Notes under the pieces: model-generated
Databases searched by the model: none
What the model saw: only the letters and a program-made list of their open reading frames with translations
Told to the model about the DNA's origin: nothing
NCBI GenBank assembly: GCA_023653785.1
Contig: JAMKCH010072188.1
Location: forward strand, 1-64,000
DNA: 64,000 nt
Direction: 5' to 3'
From: Ophioderma brevispina
Taxonomy: Eukaryota > Echinodermata > Ophiuroidea > Amphilepidida > Ophiodermatidae
In this document: one piece after another, positions 21,690-31,269 of the stretch
Position numbering within the stretch: the stretch's first letter is position 1
How the letters are laid out: each line of letters opens with the position of its first letter
Position numbers and translations under genes: made by a program

Positions 21690-22330
21690 GTCATGTACTA
21701 TGAGAAAACAATAGTATCAATCAGAACTACATTGACTACTTAAACGTAATTTATCTAAATTTTGAGGTAGTTTTTAAATAAATAAACCACTTCTATACCT
21801 TATACTCCTCCAACATGTCCAAATTTATACTCTTAATAGTGCCAAAAAGACCTGACGCAATTCATTGTTGATTTTGTTTTTTTGAAAATGATCTGAAGTG
21901 CGAGCAAAATCAGACTCTCTAAGACTTTTAGAGTGGCTAAGAGCTGCTATCTTTCTCGCACCCTCCCTGCAGTTTCAAACACCCATTAGTGATGAAACGC
22001 GTCAATGAAATGAAACGAAAGATAGACTTTCGCACTGCCCTTTTTTCACCAAACCCATCAGTTACGATTTGGCATATATGCATATGCCATTTTTCTTCTA
22101 CCAGATTTCCCAATGCCCACTGTATATGTTAAAGACCAACGCAGACATGTAGTAAAAAAAAAAAGGAAGAGAAAAGGGAAAAAAAAAAAAAAAAAAAAAA
22201 ACAAACATGACTGTTTCTGTATTGAACGATTTTATTTGTGGAATTTGGTTTTCTCTAAAGTACACTTCCTTCTCATGGCCTACATTATATAGCAACATTA
22301 ATATAGTCCATTTCTTTTCTCTACCTTTCT
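21690..22330. other. No gene; poly-A tract
   Basis: Low-complexity A/G run at 22152-22201, including an A homopolymer of about 22. Otherwise featureless. Confidence 0.4.
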
Positions 22331-22500
22331 CACCCCTCGTTCGTGCTGTATACATTTGAACGCAGCGTGTACGCGCGCGTCAATGTATGCCATCTTTGTG
22401 CGCAGTGTAAAAACGCCGTCCGCTTTTAAGTCAGCGCGTGCGGTTTACTGTGCGCCCATCAAATCTCGCGCTGACGTCACGGCACAGAGGTATGGAAGTT
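22331..22500. promoter_or_regulatory. CpG-rich block with CRE palindrome
   Basis: CpG density is high (for example TGTACGCGCGCGTCAATG) and a full cAMP-response-element palindrome TGACGTCA lies at 22472-22479. This is compatible with a promoter or CpG island. The only nearby reading frame (22823) is decayed, so a functional promoter is not shown. Confidence 0.3.
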
Positions 22501-22822
22501 CAGTATAGGAGCTAAAACATTTCTGAAAGGCTTTCTATGTGAAAAATTATAACATAAGGAAGTTTATAATTAAGATCAATATTTATGTCAAACGTATCGT
22601 CTTTGAGAGTACAAAAAAGATTGTTCTCGTTAATTCAGATATAGCGTTTCGGAAAGAAAAGTACAAATCACATTATTTGGAATGGTCTGCGCATGTGAAT
22701 TCAAACTAAATAGTTATTAACGAGAAAGAAACCAATTTTTTTCAAAACAATAATTAGTTAGGAATGACACCATAGATTGTAGATACTAAGTTCGTGATAT
22801 ACGTTGCAGGCATGTTACTTGA

Positions 22823-23398
22823 TATTGGGCCAGGCTTCCTTCCACTGGTTTGATTGAGAGTGAGGGACGTGGAATGGTTCCGCTTCTCTCGGAAAATTAT
22901 GGATACTCCAATCATTTCCCCCTGTGTCTTGGAGCACGTCTATCTAACCTTCTTCAGAGCTTAAATATTACCAGTGAGCCTATCTTTTCTTTGAAGAGTC
23001 ATGAAATGCAGTATATCTACTATTGTGTGGAGAACCCACGCGAAGACAAATTGACCCAGTAACCGGTGCCGACACCAGATGGGGGAAACCAATGCAATTG
23101 CGTCGGGAACTGTGAACAAGTCATTTGCTACCGTGAAGTGAAGAAGAAGAAAAAGAAGCGGAAATCCCCTTCTACAAGGAGACGGGATAAGAGAAGGCTT
23201 GCCGCATGGTTGGCCCGGAAGAAAGGAAAAATGCCGGCATGACTACCAAGCCTTAACCAGCTGATGACACAAAAGCTCGGAGTACCAGACAATGGCCAGC
23301 TTCAGGGCGTGCAAGATCTGGGACGCGTACCCGCGGTGGTGAAAAGGAAGTGGATATGGACCACTCCTCCGCTATTGAAGAGGCGATATAAAGCATAA
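22823..23398 (+). pseudogene. Decayed open frame, about 190 codons with two in-frame stops; possible retroelement ORF1
   Basis: One frame stays open from 22823 to 23398 except for TAA at 23060 and TGA at 23240. The first block holds FPLCLGARLSNLLQSLNITS, the second a cysteine cluster (CNCVGNCEQVIC) followed by a very basic stretch (RKSPSTRRRDKRRLAAWLAR), the third ends KRRYKA before TAA. Cysteine cluster plus basic patch suggests nucleic-acid binding, as in small ORF1 or gag-like proteins of retroelements; that is inference. Keeping one frame through two stops argues for a once-coding sequence decayed by substitution. No ATG is visible at the start; the frame opens after a stop at 22820, with an acceptor-like GGGCCAG near 22832. 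Confidence 0.45.
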
Positions 23399-23462
23399 AT
23401 CAAGGCGAATACCGGGGATACTGGTAACCGTCACATTTGAACCAACGTTATGTCCTATTTAT

Positions 23463-23695
23463 TCAAGATATGTTGACGATGATGCATGGACGTTTACACC
23501 CTACGTTAAGACACCATTGAAAGGTTTGCTTCTGTTCCAGCGTATCTGACCCCGATTTACTGAAGCTATGCATGAAGTGTTCTCCGTGCCCTTTGCCGCC
23601 AAAACAGTCCCTCGATGTAAAGAACTGACACATGTGAAGTTTGTAGGTTTCAAATAGTGAGCTAATGTAGTTCTTGGCGCAAATAGCCTTAGTAG
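23463..23695 (-). CDS. Candidate cysteine-rich terminal exon, unknown
   Basis: On the minus strand a good acceptor (pyrimidine-rich run ending GGCGCTTTCAG) precedes an open frame to a TGA at 23463. The roughly 77-residue product contains KAICAKNYISSLFETYKLHM and ends WCLNVGCKRPCIIVNIS. Cysteines are frequent. If the frame is instead read through the acceptor it gives a hydrophobic LLFLLVCMALSATKA segment like a signal peptide but without an ATG before it. No family recognised, and it may be chance. Confidence 0.25.
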
Positions 23696-23884
23696 CTGAA
23701 AGCGCCATACAAACCAACAAAAACAACAAAACTTGATATGAGCCAGGTAAGTCGAGTATCAAATGATTGATGGTATTTCTAGTAGCTTACAGGAGTTGTG
23801 AATGTGGTGACCCGCGTGCATTTAACAAATGTTCATAACATTGTGCAAATAGTATGAAAACGCTTCAGTTGAAAAAGGGTTTTA

Positions 23885-24140
23885 TGAGTTAGGCATAAAC
23901 GTTGTTATGATAGTAGGCCAACATTTTATGATGTTAGGCAAACATATTTTATGAGTAGAAAACATTTTTATGATGTTAGGCAAACGTTGTTATGACGATT
24001 AGGGGCAAACATTGTTTGATGTTAGGCAAACATATTTTATGAAGTTGGGAAAACGTTTTTAAATGATGTTAGGCAAACATTTTTTTTTATGATTGTTGGC
24101 AAACATTTTTATGATGTTCGGCAAACATTTGATAACATAT
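23885..24140 (+). repeat. Minisatellite, GATGTTAGGCAAACATTTTTAT unit family
   Basis: About nine irregular units of 25-30 bases built on ATGTTAGGCAAACATTTT. Small indels between units are common. A related A/T word (CATAACATTTTC) reappears at 24740-24780. Confidence 0.65.
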
Positions 24141-24377
24141 CATTATGCACGCAACGTTGTATATTAGATCTGTCTAAAAAAAACCTAACAAACGCCGCAG
24201 GTCACGCAAAAAAATACTAAAAAAAAAAAAAAAAAAAACACAACAAAAAACAATAATAACAATCTTGGTTATACCCCAAATATATTGAAGGTTTGCTTTT
24301 AGCAAAAGAGAAATACCCAAAAACAGATGCTATAAATTATTTAAAAAAAAATAACATTACACCAAAAACTTAGTTAA

Positions 24378-24450
24378 GGTCGCCGGGCTTATGGATACTA
24401 ACTAGGACTCCCTCACTCAGAAGGGCTAGGGTCCGATTCCCGACAAGGGT
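24378..24450 (+). mobile_element. tRNA-derived SINE head
   Basis: GGGCTTATGG (A-box-like) and GGGTCCGATTCC (B-box-like, 24429-24440) are placed as the internal RNA polymerase III promoter of a tRNA, but the sequence does not fold into a full tRNA. The arrangement resembles the head of a tRNA-derived SINE. Body and tail limits are not visible. Confidence 0.4.
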
Positions 24451-24679
24451 AAGTATAAATTTTGCTCCTAGTATGTAACAATTGTGTTACATATCTGTTG
24501 TGACATATAGTACAGATACTGAATAACAGCAAGAAGGTGTTAATTTTTTTTCTCACGATTAAATTAACTTTATGTAAAGAAATTAATTAACAACATGCAT
24601 GTTTGATAAAATGTGTTTTGTTTTAAAATATTTGGAAACATCTGAAGAAATGTTTTGCAAAAATGTTTTTCCTAACGAA

Positions 24680-24840
24680 GTCCCAACCATACCATTTTGA
24701 GTTTTTTTTTTTTTTTTAAACATTGTTAACAAACATTTTCCCATTCATAACATTTTCATAACATTTTCGATAACATTTTTTAAAAAAAAAAAAAAAAAAA
24801 AATAAAAAAAAAAAACAAAAAAACGTGGTTCACAATAAAC
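24680..24840. repeat. Homopolymer-rich AT tract
   Basis: T run near 24702-24717, several CATAACATTTT words and A runs at 24782-24815. Another A run lies at 24221-24238. Lengths are likely unreliable in assembly. Confidence 0.6.
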
Positions 24841-25640
24841 ATTTTTGTGTTTGTGGTAGTACTATTAAAAAAAAAGAGATCGGTCTGTGTCTTCCGACTA
24901 TGGTCCTTTTTGGACGCACTTTTGACCTATGAGCTGATGTTTGGTCAATACAGGTAGAAACAACACCCTGAGGTTTTTATTTAGATTCAGGGTTTTCAGG
25001 GTTGACCCAAAAAAAAATCAAAAGTCCTAATCTGCAAGAGGCCAATCTGCATAAAAATGCCGTATAAATGCAAAAAAAGAAAAAAATGCCCAAAAGGACG
25101 CTAAACCTGGCAAAGAAAAAAACAGTCTGAGGTCAAAGTAGGAGGTCACACACAAACACAGGAACAAAGGTTGCTTTCCAATTTTGGCAAGACAAACCCC
25201 AAGTAAACACGAAAATCTGGGTGACCACTAGTTAAAATCTATACTTACTGCAGATCATTTTTGCAACCATAAAAAACTACTTTAAACTACTTAACTACTT
25301 GGCCCCCGGCTTAACTTACTGCCTCCTCTGTAATTGCAATAGTAATGCACTTTTCAACAACCTTCTAAATATAATCGTAATTAGTTCGTACAGGTCATGA
25401 CAATCCCAAACTACAAACTACAAACAACATGCAGCAAAAATTATAAGAAAAAAAAGAACAAACCCACCGCATTACAGGGTGGCGCTGAATAAATCCACAA
25501 TCAAAATATTCCCGACCATTCAATGGAATCAATAAGGATACCTCTACCTCCCCTTACCATAAAAGCAATTAAATCAGGCCAACCGTTTGGATAGTGGAAA
25601 GATTTTTGAACGTTTTTTATTCATACATCCAAAATGAAAA
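24841..25640. other. No feature seen
   Basis: A-rich non-coding DNA with no protein-like frame or clean repeat ends. Confidence 0.35.
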
Positions 25641-25644
25641 CATT

Positions 25645-25935
25645 CTTAAAGAGACATGGAGGAGAATTCCAGAAAGAAGCGCCCCATTTTTTCTTGAACA
25701 CCGTGTTTTTTTTTACATATTTAAAATGCGTTACAATGTATTAGATGGCACCTGAAGTGAATAAGCCGAATACGCCGTCTTTATGTAATAAGATGATATT
25801 TAGTAGTTTCTGTCGTGCCGACAGAAAGTCAGCCATGGTTTTTTTATAGGAAAATTACGATAGTCAGGCAGGTCAAAACAAGGTTTGCGGTTTTTCCTTT
25901 TGCACCTTTTTTGTCCAATAAACCTTCGAAATCTC
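25645..25935 (-). repeat. Dispersed repeat family X, copy 3 (uninterrupted)
   Basis: Read on the minus strand it joins the two halves that are separated in the copy at 18430-19410: GGTTTATTGGACAAAA, CCTTGTTTTGACCTG, CAGAAACTACTAAAT, CACTTCAGGTG, GCGCTTCTTTCTGG. It serves as the empty-site reference for the nested insertion there. Confidence 0.6.
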
Positions 25936-26459
25936 TTTGTGCCCCATTTTTTGGTCGACCAATATTAATTCTACCCAGTACTCTGTGGGGGCTTAACAAA
26001 AATCACGTTTTTTATCTCTCACAGCCAAAGGGATTGAAATTGGTGCAACTTTACAGATGGGGTTTTGGGGGGAAGGCCGATCTATCAAGAGATGAACTTC
26101 ATACCCTTATATCGGGCCATCCCCCTTTCAGCTTCCCGCTAATTCAATGCACTCATAACGATTTAAAGACGCTGTTAACCAGCACATCACTGTAAAATAC
26201 AATAAAAATATTCCTTGACAACATATACTAATTTCCATTATTTTTCGCAATATTTTCGTTTTTTACGGTTAAGCCAATGGCGTTTGTCTAAATTTGGGAT
26301 TTCTTTGCCGCACTCCCCGTGTCACTGTTACGCCCTCTATATTCCTGTTTTTATTTTAGTGTTACCGTCGTGTGCTTTAGTGAAAAACCGCTCACGACGG
26401 TAAGCATATGTTGAAGTGTGATCTTTTTTGTATTTCTACTTTTTAGAACATTAAGGTAA
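25936..26459. other. No gene seen
   Basis: Sequence upstream of repeat X copy 3 may belong to the same repeat. The plus frame at 25815-26195 runs across the repeat and is not considered coding. Confidence 0.3.
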
Positions 26460-26812
26460 AGGCCGACTTCAGAGATTTCCTGAGGATGGCGCCCTCAATT
26501 GCCAAAAAATCGGTTTTTTGCATGTACATTAATGCTTGTCCATATACTAATCACTGTTGAAATTGCTAAGCTAAATCGAATTCCTTCTATAGAAAATCAC
26601 AACTTTGTTAGAAAATTCCGGATTCGGAATTTTTTGTTATACACAGAATCCTATGGACGTAATACTACACATATATGTTTACTGCATCAAACGAAAATCC
26701 GATTTTATCTCAATTTTCGGAATTGTGCATTTTAGTTTACTAGCTTTGTTCTAGTTGAACTAGTTTTTCATTATTACACAAAAAATATATTTCGAAATCT
26801 CTGAGTCAGACT
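26460..26812 (+). mobile_element. TTAA-flanked MITE, copy E
   Basis: A 353-base copy of the 6054/7447/10522 family. Left end AGGCCGACTTCAGAGATTTC follows GTAA; right end AAATCTCTGAGTCAGACT precedes TTAA. The central palindrome carries one change (ATTCCGGATTCGGAATT). Confidence 0.75.
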
Positions 26813-26819
26813 TTAATAT

Positions 26820-27534
26820 CTTTTTGTAAATGTACTTTCATGTTTTCGCTGGGCCTATCTTATTGAGGACATATCCATTATGACGTAAATTGGACAACAA
26901 TTTCATAAACTATCATCCATGGATATTTTAGAGGATATAAATGGCACGAATATTTTCTGTAACACTTGCTATTTGAAAAGTAGTCAAAACCCAAGCGAAT
27001 AGAGCGGGTACCGTAGGCTACCTCGCCCAAAAGTCGACGACATGGCTGCTGAGCGGCCATTGCGCTTCATGCAAGAGGAGGGGTCCCTTGCAATCTTCAC
27101 TTTTCCAAACGCACATTTAATGCGATTTGATAGAAATGATTTGAATTTGAGATTACTATAGCAAAATATAATTATAGTAAAATGGCCTAAAAGTAAAACA
27201 GACTTGATGGGTAAAGTATCGCGAGATTTCATTATACAGGGGGACCCCCAAAAAACTAACGACAGCATGTCTAAATACCACAATAGGTCCAAATCATTGG
27301 TATTTGCACGAAAATGATATCAATAGTTCGTTTTCTTCGTAAATTTTTATACCTTCTTGCCCCATTGCGCTCAATATTGCCAACACAATACCCATTATAA
27401 GAAAAAAAACAAAAAAAATTTCTCCCTTGTTAAACATTGCAATAAGGTATAGCCATTTAATTGATTGACATTCAGTGAAAGACTGCATTCTTCCCGGGAA
27501 GTGTGTGTCACATATGGTTGTGCATGGTTGTGTA
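26820..27534. other. No supported gene
   Basis: A short CpG-bearing patch at 26998-27065 contains an ATG-initiated 13-codon minus frame before a possible donor; it is too short to call. Otherwise AT-rich. Confidence 0.3.
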
Positions 27535-27539
27535 TTGAG

Positions 27540-29070
27540 TCAGGTAGAAGGTTTAGGCACACAGCCTGAAGGATGGAAATGGAGTACGACGTGTTCTATT
27601 GATAGATTTTAGGCATTAGGATCTAAGCCAATAATTTGGAGGGTGTGCAAAATTTGTTACAGGCCATTTTTTGAAATCCAAATTGGCTGCTACCATGTCC
27701 AAAATCACTAAATAATCATTAAGTATTTCCAATAGAGACAAATATTTCTCGGTACTCCGGTGGTTAACACGAGAAAGTGTTGGTAAAGTAATTTATCATT
27801 ACATTGCCCACAAAAATTCCCAATATTGGTTCAAAAGTCCAATATTGGCTCTCGGAATCATTAAAATGATCTTACCACCTCCATTATACCTATTACGCTA
27901 CTTGAATACATGCCTGAACACCCTAAAACTATGTATGAGGTGTTCAAAACTGTTACAATTATCACACTAATTCAAGTGTTACTTTAACACCTCTAGAATG
28001 CGTTTCAAACGCATCCGAACACGTCGAGTGTTCTGCACATTTTGCAGTTGGGAAAGGGGGGGGGGGGGCTTAATTTCCGGTGTCTATATGCATGCGTTAT
28101 GCTTAACACTTTTAGTAATGTAATTTGATCACTAGAAACCCTTATTGGCATTTCTCTGTAAGGACATTTTCAAAAATTTCAAGATGGCAGCCAATACAGC
28201 CGCCTTTAAAAATAGTAATAAAACCTACATTATATGTTTATTACCTGTAGTTAACATCAACTATTATTTTATCAAGGTGTAAATTAAGGTATGGGATAAG
28301 TATTTGACCATTTGACATTCTTATCGGGAATTTCTGTTTTCTTAACATGCAAAAATGTTAGAGGGGCCAACGTGGCTGTCTTTTTACCTTCTTTAAAAAC
28401 TTATAAATTACGATACATATGTTATTGTTTTAAGTTAAAAAAACACCAAAAATGATGATTAAGTTTAAAATTAAAGTATGAGAGGATGTCTTGGCATTAA
28501 CTAAAAACTCGTTCTGGGTATAGTGTTGAACAAACATTACTTAAAATTCAAAATGACGGCCCAGTATATTAGACTATATGACAATTGTAGGTTTTAAAAT
28601 CTTAAAAGGCAGCCCCATATTGGCCTCCATCTTGAGTGTAAGCTTGTTAAAACACACTTGAAATGTCAGATATGAGTTCCTACTGGGGTATAGAGCGCAG
28701 AATTATGCCTCTATCACAAATACTTGATGAGTTATGGTCACTTGAATTGATTTCAGGGCATATGGGTTTTAGGGTGGCCATATGGATTTGATGGTAATGT
28801 TGTGCTCAAATCACGTCAATAACAGGTCCAAAAAAGTTTCCTCGTGCTTTAAAACTGGATCTAGTGCATAAAAATTATGGCCATTTGAATGAATTTGAGG
28901 ATGATAGGCGGCCTTATTGGATTTCTAGAAAAATGCACGGAAAAACGGAAAATTTCTGCACACCCTCCAGAAATTATTGGCTTAGGTCATCGTTGACCAA
29001 AAAACGATCAATAGAAAAAGTCTGTACTCCCTTCCACCCTGCGCCCACAACTCCTACCGACTATATTGAA
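27540..29070. mobile_element. Non-autonomous DNA element with long inverted ends
   Basis: The left end (about 27570-27690) and the reverse complement of the right end (about 28900-29045) share GGAGTAC, TTCTATTGAT, CTAAGCCAATAATTT and GGAGGGTGTGC in the same order. Looser similarity reaches out to about 27540 and 29070. The interior repeatedly shows short words such as GGCAGCC, GGCGGCC and GGCCATAT. A roughly 160-base segment rich in GTGTT/AACAC words (27900-28040) may be a second MITE inside. No transposase frame. Confidence 0.55.
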
Positions 29071-29600
29071 CCTTGTAATAATGTGTTCAGGGCACTGTAA
29101 CAAATGTGACACATTTTCGTTAAAAATGGACATTGTGTGCGATATTGATCACAATTGGAGCAAGAAAGGTGTCAAAATTTGCAGAAAAAATAGACTATTG
29201 ATATCATTATGTTTTCGTGCATAGACCAATGGTTTGTAAAAACTTACTGGGGGTATTGAAGACATGCCGGCGTTCCCTTTGGGGGGTCTTTAGTAGGGGA
29301 CGTGGGAGGGAGTGCCGCTCTCTCTCGGCGAAGCGCGGAACCCATACAAAGCAATGTGTTGCTTTCGAAAACACAGTTCTCATGCAAATTTGATTAAAAA
29401 CAATTTATATGTGGGAAAGTGAATAACTTTAAAATGCATAGGCCAATGATCGACGTATTTAAACGGGCGGTAAAAATATAGTTCATGCCATGTAAGGTTT
29501 TTATTTGACTAATCATATTTAGGTGTTCATGGAGAGTTCGTAAGCGGCACGGGGTGGGTCGCGGAAACCTTGGGGTATTTAGTTTTCAGACATTTTCTAT
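29071..29600. other. No feature seen
   Basis: Contains a GC-richer patch (29270-29345) without recognisable ends. Confidence 0.3.
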
Positions 29601-29616
29601 TAGTCTATCTGTTTAC

Positions 29617-29923
29617 ATGGGCTTCCATGCACCCCCCTTAAAACTAACTTCAAAATTTAAAAAAAAATCTACCATGATTTTTAGAATCTACGACATCTAC
29701 TTAAGAATTTTGATGTTAACAAAATCAATTTGTACCCGCGGGGTCCGTTTGCGGGCCATCTGGATAAGCGGATTAATCGTACAAGTGTTCAATAGTTAAA
29801 ACGTATCTCAAATGATCAAACAATATTTGATTTTGGTAAAATCAAATTCTTTAAGTAGATGTCGTTGAGCTTCTAAAAATCATGTTAGAATTAGTTTTAA
29901 GAGGGGGTGCATGGGCAACCCAT
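29617..29923. mobile_element. Foldback element, arms of about 100-115 bases
   Basis: 29617-29731 and 29822-29923 are imperfect inverted copies sharing CCATGCACCCCC, CTTAAAACTAA, CATGATTTTTAGAA and CGACATCTACTTAA, with a spacer of about 90 bases. The plus open frame 29554-29799 is part of it. Confidence 0.65.
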
Positions 29924-30575
29924 ATAATCTGCTAGAATATATGGGTCTATAGGTCCGGAGAATTAGCATTTAGATAACATTATTCGGCCACTTATTTCCG
30001 CATTTGCCAGCGCAGCGATAAATCGGATTTTCCCTGAAAATGCCGAATCGCGCAATCTGCACCAAAAGTTATTTTAAGAAAATATTAATATTTGTGTTTT
30101 TTTGTAGTTTTTTTGTAATAAAATTATGAGTTTTATTGCTAAAAACAATTGTCCGTTTCATGGGGTCAGATGATATAGAACAATGTTGGTATAGCGACAA
30201 TCAGGCAATCACAAAAGGAGTCGTTCATTTCTCAATCTCAAACTAAAGGTATGTACTAAATATCACGTGTATGGTTTTTTCGCACGTAGCGTGGAAAATT
30301 TTGGAAATTTAGATTTGGAAGCACAGGTTTGAAGGGCAAGTACAGACTTCCGGAATTCTTTTAAAAATTTGTTTTGTGAAATGAATATGGACCCTAAAGT
30401 GCGTAAGTCCTCATTTGAAAATATAACCATTTTCTTTATTTTTGGTGATTTTTAGACCCTTTTCACGTTCCGTACGTAACGTGCCTGGTCCTGAAAAAAA
30501 CCCTTTTTACGTGATTCGTGGCCACGGATGATACCCCTTGTTATGAAGACTGACCCCCCCCCCCCCCCACGGGGA
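29924..30575. other. No feature seen
   Basis: AT-rich DNA with a C homopolymer at 30555-30569 directly before the retroelement fragment. Confidence 0.3.
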
Positions 30576-30579
30576 GCTG

Positions 30580-31235
30580 GATTTTCCGCATTAAATGCAC
30601 TCCTCGGCTTACATCCCAGGATGCCTCCGTCCAACCACCCACGGAAAAACTTATACATCTAGCAGAATTGCCCCACCAGACAACCGTCGTAGCGTAGCGA
30701 GCATGCAAGAGCGAGATTGCCAAGTATCTAATGTGAAGCACCCTATGTCTGGACAGATACCCGCTGCCAACCGCCTTAAATCCAGAGAGAGAATTTCTCA
30801 AGCCAACCGTCCAACCTCTTCAAACAGTCTCTAAGGATCTCAAGAGAGTCGCCGTGTGAAAGAAAGACTTGCTATAAACCACGTACTTACTTGGAGTTTC
30901 TATTGGTATTGAACCGGGTGAGCATCTCCCACCTGGAGCTGACTACTCATGGGCTGAATGCGATGCCTCAATAGATGGCCGATCTAAGGGTTCCTGCCAA
31001 AAAGTGGGCTACCTGGAAGAAGAACAGGACACTACCTGTGGTTGTGAACAGACCACAGACACATGGAACATCTCTTGGTCTGTCCACTGTGGGGGCAACA
31101 ATGCACAACAAGGACCTTGTGAGAATTCAGTGAGCAGCCAGACGTTGTACCCATCTCTGGCTTGATCATTTTGAGAACCACAGTGTTTGGACACGATAGA
31201 GGATAACGCTTCACAATAACGTTTTTTAATTGATC
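30580..31235 (+). mobile_element. 3' fragment of a decayed non-LTR retrotransposon (element 1)
   Basis: Plus-strand frames keep the order of the C-terminal tail of a LINE polyprotein: SSAYIPGCLRPT, IAPPDNRRSVASMQERDCQ, HPMSGQIPAANRLKSRER, then after frameshifts LPPGADYSW, a KVGYLEEEQDTTC stretch and a degenerate zinc-knuckle-like CGCEQ...H segment followed by a QGPC block. These motifs are typical of the region after the RT domain in a widespread invertebrate LINE type. Frame changes occur about every 100-250 bases. It is cut off on the left by a C run and followed by a different LINE. Confidence 0.75.
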
Positions 31236-31269
31236 CAGCCATTCAAAGGGTACATTTATTTTTGTAAAG

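Noticed and set aside
27022..27060. ATG-initiated 13-codon minus frame (MAAQQPCRRLLGE) before a possible donor in a CpG patch
   Set aside because: Too short, and no transcript or downstream exon can be identified by eye.
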